Assembly (NCBI GenBank): GCA_022453515.1
Contig: JAJNNY010000041.1
Coordinates: forward strand, 248,001 to 312,000
Direction: 5' to 3'
DNA length: 64,000 nucleotides
Source: Astrocystis sublimbata
Lineage: Eukaryota > Ascomycota > Sordariomycetes > Xylariales > Xylariaceae
Shown in pieces: positions 46,101-56,509 of this stretch (the first letter of the stretch is position 1; every line of letters starts with the position of its first letter). Both the position numbers and the translations under genes were made by a program. The notes below the pieces were generated by a model, which was given only the letters and a program-made list of their open reading frames with translations, was not told where the DNA came from and did not search any database.

Positions 46101-46537
46101 CTACCTGGGTAAGTAATCATCGATGCTTCCTATCAATGCTGCAGGGGTACTTTTGCACTTACGGTTTCCGACATATGAAATCCGGGCCTCAAACATCACG
46201 ACATCGAGCCGGTCAGTGGGGTCTATTGCAGCATCAAAGCTCTCAGAGATCGATCCCGCCTTTCCAGCGTATCAAAACATCCCTTGATGACCTAATGAGT
46301 CCCTGGGATGTATTGAAAAGAGAATATTTTGAAGTGGTTCTCTTTGACGTCCAACGTCTCCGTAAGCAGGTCGGGATCGTACCAAAACCAGCCAAGCTTG
46401 GCGCCGTGGCAGCAAGCATCCAGTATATGCACTCCTTTCTCGGTGTCCGCGGGAAGCGGAGCGTCGGTAGTCCGCGGGGCTCCAGCTTGCCCCTTGAAGC
46501 TCTGGTCTCTCCTCCAGTCGATTGCTTTGTGATGTTC
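46101..46537 (-). pseudogene. broken coding remnant of an unidentified protein
   Basis: On the minus strand, 46537-46292 is open for 81 codons with strongly protein-like sequence (HILDACCHGAKLGWFWYDP, then HFKIFSFQYIPGT) and ends at a TAG. Immediately downstream, in another frame, 46271-46101 is open and again protein-like (SFDAAIDPTDRLDVVMFEA). Each is bounded by stops with no ATG, and the 20-bp gap is too short for an intron. The simplest reading is a frame-shifted, stop-containing relic. I cannot name the family. Confidence 0.4.
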
Positions 46538-46654
46538 TCAAAGAATATCCCCCTTTTCGCCTCGGCACTGGAAGGGACACGCTGCCGCCGGTGTAATTAT
46601 CGCGGTTTGTATTGGCAAAGTGATTGTCTTAAGTGTTTAAAGGTTTAACCTGCG

Positions 46655-46880
46655 AGGTGCATCCTCGACACTCGATAAGGCGTGCTCGAGCTCGCTTGTG
46701 GCGCTTCAGATAGCGGCGCAGTATCCGCAGCGCGGCTCGCCACGAGATCGGTCGTGGTGGGTCACTGGGCCCGTATCCCGTGCTGTTCTCCGAAGCCATC
46801 AGACCTGCTGCGCGGGCCAACACCGCGCGGCGCGGGTTTTGCCGCCGCAATGGAAGCCGGTCCGAAGCCGGTCCACAAGG
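46655..46880 (+). pseudogene. possible polyketide ketosynthase active-site relic
   Basis: A GC-rich patch whose translation at about 46675-46725 reads KACSSSLVALQIAAQ, very close to the ketosynthase active-site block TACSSSLVAL. The sequence upstream looks like an interrupted GTCGACAC, and downstream reading shifts frame. No start, no long frame and no continuing KS motifs are seen. It may be a fragment of an old PKS gene next to the present cluster; chance similarity over 15 codons is not excluded. Confidence 0.3.
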
Positions 46881-47729
46881 TAGGTACCTTAAAGAGCCCA
46901 GTGAATTAAATATTGAGCTCTATTAACTCAATAATACCTTAGACGGCATGCTTGAGTCGTGGAAAGAACGCCACCGAGGCCTTTTCAGAGGCCATCACGA
47001 ACATCCGGAGCATCGCCCTGTCCTGGATCAAAATTTCTGGCTGGCACACGGCTTTCAGTCTTGTTTCTCCGAAACCACCGTGCACTGAAGAAAATCCCGC
47101 AGTGAATGGGAGTTCTACCTGATTTTACTGCGCTATATTGTACTGCACCTTCGGACGTCCATGCATATTGGAACTGCTGGTATCAGAGCTGGACGGACGG
47201 TGGACGCTGGAGGCGTCGAGGTGGTTCGATTTTGCAGAGATGCCTTCATGCAGGTGGGACGAGCGCATCATCGCAGAGTGAGTGCGCAAATACCGATCTA
47301 TTGTCCAGTGTGTTTGGCACCGTAGAAACGTCTCTAAAAACTTTGTAAATTGAGCCCGTTGGGCTGATGGCACGTCATTGACACTAAAAGTCACGGACAG
47401 ACGTTGCTTGGTCGCGTGGGGATCGTGGCCACAGTTACTCGTGCACCTCTCGCTGGCTACTTAGGTACCTACCTACGCTGTGCTTCGGGCCTGGGAAGGG
47501 CGCGAGGCCCCTATACAGATATGCTTCAGAGCTTACCTACCTAGGTAGGTAATAGGTGTATACAATACCTCCTCGTCTACGAACCACTAAAAACCAAGAG
47601 ATCAAACTCAACTGTATGAATCAGCTGATATTCAACACCCGTGGCAATAGGCACCGTATGGGAGTGCCAGGACTAATTAATTAAATACAAACATAGCCCC
47701 AAGCTCAGCCCCTCAACCAAAACTATAGA

Positions 47730-49097
47730 TTAGACGTCGGGGTTATTGTTAGAGTTGATCCTAATGTCTTTATCCACCCGGATGGAATGAAGTGGAATAT
47801 CACTGTCAGTCGCATCTTCAGGAGAGCCCCTTTTCGCATGGGCGCGATAGTTATCCGGCATCGGTGTGAGATTCAGTATTTCCTGCCTACTGCCATCGGA
47901 GATGCGGCTTTCGAACTCTGCAGGAGAAGCACGTCTTTTCGAAGCGTCAGTCGTATTCGGGCCACTATCTCCATACGTGTTATTGTCACTCGTAGAGAAG
48001 TTGCCGCTTTTGCTTCTCAGGAAGCTATGACTCCCGAAACGAGAGAGAATGCTCCAAGCTGGCTCCATGTAGTGGTGGACCAAGTGACGACCTAGAGGGA
48101 GCATGGCAGGTAGACACAAGCATATTATACTGATCGCGGGCTCCGCGTTAACCCAGAAAAAGAGGACCGGGGACTCCCCTGGATTGTGTTAGCATAATCA
48201 CATCTCCAATGGATAGAGGAGCGTGGCTTTGCGTACAGGTAGGGTCCGTGTTGAGGTTATTTCCGATTTTGACAACATTCACGAGCCGGCCGATAGAAAC
48301 AATAATGACACTTGCTCGTAATTTAGGTCAGTCTTCGCAGTTCGAGTCTAGTTTGGATTGGTGGCATACGCGTATCCGAGGATGAAGACAACCAGCAGTC
48401 CAAGCTTCCTCTTCCAGTTGGTATGAAGGCGTAAGACTTTGGGTAGAGGTGTGAGAAGAATGAGAAAATCGATTATTACGCTCGGGATCGCGCTTCCTAG
48501 GAAGAGATCCAGCGTTGACCCACAGGTTCCCTCTAGGAATGGATTCCAGCCTTTCTGTACGGGATCGCAGAAGAAGATGGTCCCGAAGTATGCACCAATC
48601 AGCCAGCCGGTGTTGAGGAAGTAACATGTCCATAGTGCGATATTAAACCACATCGAATTGGCTCGTCGCGGGAATACGCGAGAGAGGAACAGTAGACCAG
48701 AGAACTTGGTGACCGTTAAAGCAGTGTCGAAGACGAAATCGTCAACGAACTGCAAAGTCGCATACAGCAGTACTTGGTCATTTGATAGAGTTCCGAAGTG
48801 CCGACCAAAGCCGGCTCTATGTATCATGACAATCTCGATGGCTATTTGTACCAAGAGAAGAATCTTGACCCCACGTCAGCTGCCAGATAGAGAAGCTAAA
48901 CTTGGATGTAGGTTCAATACAGTTGAGGCCAGAGCAGCCCAGTCATCCCACCAAAATGTGCGTAGTTGGTTGCGTGGGCCTCGCAACGCAAGACTGCGTG
49001 ACCAGAAACGCAGAGAAACCAACACCACTGTGAAAACGGCAACAAAAATGGAGAAGCTCTGGAGTGCGGGGCCCCGATTCTCGTCGCCGAGATCCAT
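47730..49097 (-). CDS. Pth11-type seven-transmembrane receptor (fungal rhodopsin-domain protein)
   Basis: Exons are 49097-48921, 48863-48370, 48310-48237 and 48178-47730, giving 397 residues. Fungal proteins of this family are integral plasma-membrane proteins, the best known being Pth11, a receptor for host-surface cues. Visible hallmarks: WWDDWAAL after the first helix, GFGRH in the loop, FVDDFVFDTALTVTKFSGLLFL, a long loop with WNPFLEGTCG, and SVIIDFLILLTPLPKVLRL; the third junction gives DPTWESPVLFFWVNAEPAISIICLCLP. The cytosolic tail (about 110 residues) is Ser/Asp-rich and disordered. No CFEM cysteine domain precedes the helices. Genes of this type are often found beside secondary-metabolite genes, but a role in the cluster is not implied by sequence. 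Confidence 0.88.
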
Positions 49098-50294
49098 TTT
49101 GCGAGTGGGCTTATCCGGGCTAGAGTTGGTGTTAGGAACCGGTCACTCGGACGCGGGAGCGAAATCGAACGATCGATGGACGCATGTGTAGGCGGTTGGG
49201 ACACGCCGGAACGCCGCACTGTTATGACTAAAATACGTTATGAGCAGAGACCGGCTGTTTTCAAGATTTGTGATGTGAGACTTTGGCATCAAAAGTGATC
49301 TATTTTCGGCACACCTATTGCCTCCGTTCTGTGGTGGTGGGATGCGGACGAGCAAGGGCCGAAGGCTTTGGGAGCAACACGCCGAGTTTTCGTAGCCACA
49401 AGCTTACTAGACATATCTAGGCACGTATCCAACCAGGAGACAACCAGGAGATTAGAACACAATACCATACATAAGCGCAGCCTAGAGCGGAGGTTCGTCT
49501 AACATCATGCTAGCACTGGTGCCAGGGGGGTCGCGTGGTATTAGCCCTGGGATATGCGGGCATGCTGGCTGTGAAGAATCTCGCTTATCCTTGGATTCGT
49601 CATCTACTCTACCTAAAGAATTATGCCCGGTGCTCTTGTCGCTGCACGGGAATGAAACGTCGGAGTCAGTCTCACGCACCTACGGGGCTGCAACCGTCTT
49701 ACACGCGTCTTGAGGACCTCGGAGCAGCCATGCTGACAGGTGTCTGTGGGGGGTTCAATTACTGTGAATCCTGCGGGGCTTAAAGCCGGGGATAAACAGG
49801 CATCGTCATGTCTGGCATCTAGTAAAAGGCAATGCAGGTGTACAGCACATATGCCGCTCACCGGCATCTATATGTATGTGACTCATGTCGTAGATTCCTA
49901 TTGCGACGCAAGGTGACTGGGCTGGCACCCCCAACTTCCCAGTACCTCCTACCCAAGCCTGCAGCAGGTTGTGATCCTCCTGAGAGGCGGGACAATGGCT
50001 GGCCAACTACCGAGATAAGCAGGCTAACAAGGGGTGTACAAGCAATCGAATCTTTACCAAAAAGCATCGGAAATGCAACGTTGGGGGTCAGGACTAAGGT
50101 GACCATCTCCTTTTAGAGCACAAGCATGCAGAATCGCCTATTACGGCTCATTTGCCGTGTTGGGTGGGATGCATGCAGGATTTATCAGAGATAGAACGAA
50201 GACCAAAAAAAAAGTATGCATCTCTGTTTCGTCACTACTCGAACTAGCCCTGTGTATATAGCTTCTCCGCCTTCAAGGTAATTGGATTGTCCGT
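49098..50294. other. spacer
   Basis: Promoter of the Pth11-type gene and 3' flank of the AhpD-like gene. Open frames here (below 180 codons) overlap the promoter and have no family resemblance. Confidence 0.5.
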
Positions 50295-51006
50295 TTAAGA
50301 ACCATGCATATTGTCCAAGGAGCGTGCATGATCCGTGGCAGGCGTTGCATTGTCTCCATTGAGGCGCGTTAGAAGGCAAGCCCACTGGTAGCCACCAACT
50401 ATGTTGGCAACGGTGGTAATTTCCGTCCTGCTTAGCTTGGACGCATACTCCTGCCACGCCTCGTCGTCAACTGGCCCTTTCAAGCTTGCAAGATGGATAC
50501 CCAGGCGGTATGCTGACGCTTCTTTCTCACTGAGACTCCGCGACAATCTACCTCCCAATGCGTGCTCAATTTCATCCTGTGTCAAACCCGCCCTGGGACC
50601 AAGAAGTCGGCGGCAGTATGTCATGTAGGGCTCTTTCACCACAGACAAGTATGCAAAGACGACAAGCTGGCGAGTGCGCGAAGGGACTTTGTTGAAGGCT
50701 TTTTGATACAGATCGAAGACGATCGGAGCAAGGTCCATAGTGTAACTGACTAAGATGTTAGTTGATATTGATAGATACGGGGTCTGGTAGGTAGGAAGGT
50801 GTCGATGAGACAACTGATATGCTATCGTTGGGGGGTAGAGCGGTGGCAATGCAATACCTCATCGGCCCAAGCCAGCCTAACATGGCGTCCTCATTTTCGT
50901 CTAGAACCGGAAAAGGCAGAGGTCCATGAAACTCTTGCATGAGTTCTTGCATAGTATGGCCAGCGTTGGCATCAGGTGCAGCATCTAGAGGGTATCGAGG
51001 AGCCAT
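50295..51006 (-). CDS. AhpD-like (carboxymuconolactone decarboxylase-type) protein
   Basis: Exons are 51006-50858 and 50745-50295, with a 112-bp intron (GTATTG ... GTCAG), giving 199 residues; the junction reads WLGPM-SYTMDLAPIVFDLYQ. All-helical sequence with the AhpD-like pattern SRTRQLVVFAYLSVV, GLTQDEIEHALGG, ASAYRLGIHLA, and SRTEITTVANIVGGYQWACLL. The CxxC pair of the peroxidase AhpD is missing; only isolated cysteines occur, so a thiol peroxidase role is unlikely. Proteins of this fold are frequent in fungal polyketide clusters, some catalysing decarboxylation, dehydration or ring closure. It is divergently arranged with the FAD monooxygenase over a 241-bp shared promoter. Confidence 0.75.
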
Positions 51007-51247
51007 GGGTGCTTGGTGCGTGGTTGCAAAGATAGACTACCTAGGGAATTCGAGCTTGGAGCCCAGTCGGCCTTAAATAATCATGGCACCTACCTTCCGG
51101 TCTCCAGTAGGTGCTGATACTGCAATATACTTTCTTGTTCACAAAATTTGCCTCGCTGTTGTGCTTTTACCTCCCTTGGCACAGGTTTTGTCTGCAGACG
51201 GCTGAGCTGAGCGCTAAGATCACCCCTTTCTGCTTGCTCCTCACACA
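51007..51247. promoter_or_regulatory. short bidirectional promoter between AhpD-like and FAD monooxygenase genes
   Basis: Only 241 bp separate two divergent start codons, so both genes probably share regulatory sites. No specific binding site of a known cluster regulator was identified by eye. Confidence 0.5.
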
Positions 51248-52611
51248 ATGTCCAGCTTGGCGCAAGATGCATGTGTTAGTCGACGGGTTATCATTGTCAG
51301 TACAGTCCCAGTCGGCGGACATGCGTATTAGTAACTGAGGCAACATAGGTGGGCGGCTCGATTGCTGGTCTCATGTGTGGCCTCTTGTTGAAACATGTGG
51401 GTTGCGATGTAGAAGTCCTCGAGCAGGATGGCGATGATCGCAAGAGTCATATGGCGGGTATAGCAATGGGACCGAATGTTATGGATTTACTCCGCGACCA
51501 CGACCGCTTGACGAAACCGTTCACCTACGAGATCGACGGTCTCCAAAGCCTCGACACTAGCAGCAAGCCCGGGAGGATCGTCGCAACTGGCAGAAGGGAG
51601 ATCACAAGCTGGGACGCGCTGTACTACCGCCTGCGGTCTAACTTTGATGGACGGGTGAGCGCGTACTACCCACAACCCCCCGAAGCTGATATAATGGACG
51701 GCACAGCCGTCTATCATTCTCATACGAGAGTACTGGATGTTGGGCGAGCGGACGCGTCGGACGCTCGCCTAACCGTGACGTCGCTCGATCGCCATACAAA
51801 TGCGGTCTCAGAACGAAAAGCAGATCTTGTGATTGGTGCCGACGGTGCCGACTCCATGATCAGAGCCAAATACCAGCCTGCAGTGCAACGTCGGTATGCA
51901 GGATATGTGGTATGGAGGGGCACAGTTCAAGAAGCACATCTTTCCGCCACAACATTGAAGGCGGTCGCACACTCGGCCACCAATCACGCAATGGACCGAC
52001 ATCACATAATTGTGTACATCATTCCGGGGAAGGATGGTTCGCTGCAGGCGGGCAAACGCCTCGTCAACTTTTGCTGGTACACCAACGAAACCCCAGAGTC
52101 CCTCGATGACATCCTGAGGGATCGGATTGACGGGCATCGGCATCGCAACACTGTGCCTGCTGGGAGAGTCAAAGAAAGTGCCTGGGAGGCTCGCTTGAAG
52201 CATGCCAGAGCGGTGCGGCTTCCGCCAGCATTGCTTGAGATCGTCGAGCAGATCCAAGAACCGTTCATCCAGGTCATCAGTGAATTCTTCTCACCCAGGG
52301 GTGTTTTCGAGGACGGCCAGGTACTCCTGATGGGCGATGCGCTGACCCTGGTTCGTCCACACGCAGGGCTCAGCAGTGCCAAGTCGGCCTTCCACTCGCG
52401 GGCCATCGAAGACTTCGTCCGCGGCAAACTATCAGTGCAAGAGTGGGAAACGAGTGTGCTGAGGTATTCTTACCGCGACAAATTGATGGGTGTGTATTGG
52501 GGGACGTTTTATCAGGGGAGTATGTCCCAGGCCATCATCTCCGGCGCGCATTACTGGGCCTACAGCGCTTGGTACAGGTTCGCGTCGTGGATGGGGAGTC
52601 GGAGTAGCTAA
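51248..52611 (+). CDS. FAD-dependent monooxygenase
   Basis: Exons are 51248-51295 (MSSLAQDACVSRRVII) and 51349-52611; the 53-bp intron has donor GTCAGT and acceptor CATAG, and the join gives RRVII-VGGSIAGLMCG. The product has 436 residues. The FAD Rossmann motif is GGSIAG followed by VEVLEQDG at the end of strand 2; the second FAD signature LVIGADGADSMIR lies at about residues 177-189; and the third, LLMGDALTLVRPHAG, is at about 340. The order matches class A flavoprotein hydroxylases (salicylate-hydroxylase and dihydroxypyridine-hydroxylase-like). The C-terminus carries aromatic-rich helices (YWAYSAWYRFASW). Likely substrate: the polyketide of the adjacent PKS or a related intermediate; this is inference from position. 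Without the upstream 16-residue exon the flavin fold would be truncated. Confidence 0.9.
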
Positions 52612-53119
52612 TGTTAACGTCGGGCGGGAAAAGCTCGCCAGTTTGAGACGAATGTGACGAGATGCTGCAAGTACTTCAGAAGTAGGTAATAATAAGCACC
52701 TACTTAGTAGACCTAGTTGTACAGTAAGGGTTCGGTCGTTGAATAACCAATCAAACGACAGCCCTTGCAGGATGTCAGGGCAGTGAGCTGCTGGATTTCC
52801 AGGAGAAGACCCCTACTGACTGTCAGCTATGTGCTAGGATGTCTGTCATATAGGTGTAGTTATTCGGAGCTGCATACTCAATTTACCTACCTACATACCT
52901 GGTAGACTTGAACTTGGTGGGCGAGCGAATTCCGATGCCGATAGTCACCGGCAGCACAATCGCTTCTTTGCGCTTTGTTTACAGCCGTTGAGTATGCTTC
53001 CTTTGAGTGAAATCTAGAGGAATAAACTTCCGTTTTCTTCAAGTCTTGCCATCGTAATTGTCCCCTGCCATTCAACTTCTCCGTCGATTTCAGCGAAACA
53101 GAAACGTCAACATCGCAAC
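52612..53119. other. spacer and GMC oxidoreductase promoter
   Basis: About 500 bp; one TACCTAC motif cluster near 52885. No gene seen. Confidence 0.5.
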
Positions 53120-55083
53120 ATGGGGTTATACACCAAGCTGCCAGCTAACCTTGACGAGGTCGATGTGATCATCGTCGGCGGTGAGTATTAGGATGCATCA
53201 CTCTACTCCATCTAGCAAACAGCTGATCGAGGACCAGGTGGCTGCTCGGGATGTATTATAGCTAGTCGCCTTGCAGATGCTGATCCCCAATTGTCTATAC
53301 TCGTTATCGAAAGCGGCACAAACAATAAGGGCTTGCCAGTGGTTGACCATGTTAGCGTTTGGCTTAATCACGTCCTCCCCGGCAATCCACACGCGAAACT
53401 CTTTCATGGTCCCAAATCGGATCTTCTTGCTGGTCGCCAAGCTACTGTTCCCGTTGGCCACATACTCGGCGGAGGTACCTCAATCAATTCACTGTTCTAC
53501 AGTCGACCACAGCGATCCGACTATGAATCCTGGAACACACCGGGATGGTCTCCCGAAGATCTCCTTCCATATATGAAGAAGGTATGCTGTGTTCGTACGC
53601 TTGGGTAGAATGAGGGAGTTAGATTAGCTAATGATTGTCAAGTTCGAAACATATATCGGCCCGGGGCCAAAGGATATGCATGGGCACAATGGCCCCATGC
53701 AGGTATCTGGAGGCCCTTTCCGAAGCCATCGACTTGAAGACGGCTTTATCACTGCCATGGAAACTGTGGGGTGGCCGGAAGTCGATGATATCAATTGCTT
53801 TGGGTCAAACAATGGATCTATGCGTCTTTTGAAATACATGAGTCCAGAGGGCCAGCGTCAGGACACGGCCACCATCTACCTACACCCCCGCCTGGAAGGT
53901 GGGCAACACCCCAATCTGCACGTCCTAGTGGAATCGCAGGTCGAGCGTGTCTTGTTTGAAGGCACGAGGGCCGTTGGTGTTTCTTTCCGATTGAACCCAG
54001 ACTTTCATCCAGATCCGGGCTCGGACTCTATACGAGAAATCAGAGCACGGAGGCTCGTGACGATCACTGGGGGCTCCATGTTTTCACCTCTTATTCTGCA
54101 AAGATCCGGAATCGGTGAACCTGAAGTTCTGAAAAAGGCTGGGGTTCCTATTGTTGCCAACGTTCCTGGCGTTGGCGCTGACTATGAGGACCACAATACA
54201 ATGATGTATCCCTACAGCTCGAACTTGAGGCCGGATGAGACCTTGGACAGTCTCTATTCTGGCCGCACAAGCCTTGATGACATGATCGCGACAAAGCATG
54301 AGATGCTAAGCTACGGTGGCGTCGACGTTCAATCAAAAATAAGACCCACTGAAGCTGACGTGGAAGCTCTGGGACCAAAATTCAAGGCTGCATGGGGCAG
54401 AAGCTTCAAAGACATACCAGACAAACCTTTGGTGATCATCTCACCTGTCGCATGGTATGTCAAACCTTTCCGTCCAGATATACAGCATATTGATAATATT
54501 TAGTTTTCCCGGTGACTCGAGTTTCCTGGGGCCCGGGCAATTCTTGACCTTGGTAACATTCACCTTGTATCCCTTCTCCCGCGGCCATCTCTATATCACC
54601 GGTCCCAAGATCGACGATCCTCTGGACTTCGATCCTGGACTGCTCTCTGATCCTGAAGACTTGGATGTGAAGCCCCACGTATGGATGTTCAAGAAGCAAC
54701 GCGAGATCGCTCATCACATGGGTTTATGCCGAGACCCTGTTCCCAGTACACAACCGACCTTTCCAGCTAACTCAAAAGCCAATCTCGATATCCCCAACCC
54801 TGAATATAGCGCAGAAGACGATGATATAATCGAAAATTGGATCCGGGAACGCATTAATTCCACTTGGCATCCTATCGGAACTTGCAAAATGGCACCGCGA
54901 GACAAACATGGTGTGGTTGATCCTGCGCTAAATGTTTACGGCGTCCAAAGCCTCAAGGTTGCTGACCTTAGTATTTCACCTCACAATGTTGGAGCGAACA
55001 CGTCCAACACAGCTATGACGGTCGCCGAGAAGGCAGCCGATATCATTATCTCCGAGCTGGGTCTGGTCAAGAGAGAAAGGTAA
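53120..55083 (+). CDS. GMC-family flavin oxidoreductase
   Basis: Exons are 53120-53180, 53238-53581, 53643-54454 and 54504-55083; all joins keep phase, giving 598 residues. Glucose-methanol-choline enzymes oxidise alcohols (or dehydrogenate) with FAD. The ADP-binding motif VIIVGGGCSGC spans the first junction. GMC signature 1 reads GHILGGGTSINSLFYSRP and signature 2 GGSMFSPLILQRSGIG. The active-site His lies in STWHPIGTCKMAP, and the second catalytic position is the Asn in SNTAMTVAEKAADII. No signal peptide is visible, so the enzyme is probably intracellular, unlike secreted aryl-alcohol oxidases. It ends LVKRER, not a peroxisomal signal. Its location between the monooxygenase and PKS suggests a tailoring role. 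Confidence 0.92.
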
Positions 55084-56509
55084 TTGTGTAGATAAGGAGT
55101 GCTGAGGGAGTGGGGGGCTGGTCATTCGTACACCTCCCTACCTAGGTTAAGTACTAGAGGCAACGACATTGGTTGGATAGGCTGATATTATGGATTATGG
55201 TTACTCCTCAATCCTGATTTTATTATTTTCTACTCTCTACTCAAATCTCTGAAATAAGAATACCAACACTCGTTAAACATGGCAGCCTTCCCTACTTCAT
55301 TACCGAGACGTGATTTTTCTTGTCGTCTCCGAATGAAGGTTCGGCTTCTACCATGCGAATACTGTGCCCGGTGATTGTTCTTAGGTTCGTTAGTTCGATG
55401 ACGATTATTATAATTATGAAGTATTTCAATCAAATATACCTAGTATTAGATGTCAAAATTTCGCTGGTGCCATTACAGGGGCCAGGAGTAAGTACCTAGT
55501 AGGTAAGTGCTATGCTTCATGCATTGCTACCCCACGAAAAACATGATGTATGTTGCGGCTTTGGACACGAAGGTTACATTTCCAGATTTTCCGACTTCTG
55601 GGACACCCCACTCACTCTCTTCGTCGTTTCGTCGCATGTAGCCAACGCCGTATCAAATAGTTTAATTATGAAGCCACTTTTCTGTAGATCTCATCCTTCT
55701 CGCATCTACTTCCTTTTTCAAACACAAATGCACCGAAGGAGGCAAGGCATACAAACTACTGCATTCCAACTGGCCCGTCTAACGTTCTCCCCTTTGGGCC
55801 AATATGCATCAACTTCCTCCAACTTCCTCCAACACACACAACAGAACCCAATACTACCTGCAGATGCTCAGTGAGATCCGAAGCAACACCATAGGGACTT
55901 TGCTAGTTTCATCTAACCCGCCCTGTGATATGGAGAAACCCCGTAGATTGGCAGTGCCAATGATGAACACATTCGTGGTAAAGTCGGTATCACGTCACAC
56001 ATAGCTGTGAACGAAGGGGCGGTGAAAGTAGTAGATGGGGGGTAGTACGAGTCAGAGTAGAGGTGCATGCAAACACATAATGTCTCATTAATTGATGCAG
56101 TATGGGCATATGCCGCAAGCTTGAGGCATTACCCAAACAAACAAACCCCTGACGTGAGACGATACACACGCAAACTCAACATTACTTTGTTTAGGATCTA
56201 CTCTCCGGAATGTATTACCCGAAGGTGCACGAGACAGCCGTTTTTGCGAGCGGCTAGTAGCCGAATTAGACTTCATTGCCTGGATCAGTGCATGGCAGTA
56301 AGAAATATGAGCTTTGTTCTAGATATAAATATCATAACCTTCCTATTACATCAGAGCTTCCCTCCGATAATAACTCGTCAAGCAAACTAAATATTCCTTG
56401 AAGTGATAGGACTGGTTATGTACTGCTAAGAGCCTCCCGCTATAATCGCTCGAGCTGGTCATGTCTTCCCACTTATCATGATAAAGTGTATCATATCTGA
56501 CGAACCAGC
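55084..56509. other. spacer and PKS promoter
   Basis: About 1.4 kb without recognised gene; AT-rich. Small open frames here have no family resemblance. Confidence 0.5.

Larger units (their letters stand above)
45492..47729. other. spacer with decayed coding remnants
   Basis: No intact gene found. Two remnants are described separately (46101-46537 minus, 46655-46880 plus). TACCTAGGTA copies lie around 47463-47550. Confidence 0.5.

Noticed and set aside
46682..46909. Complete small gene at the KS-like patch
   Set aside because: The frame starts at a non-ATG codon and does not share the frame of the ACSSSLVAL block; it is better explained as a relic.
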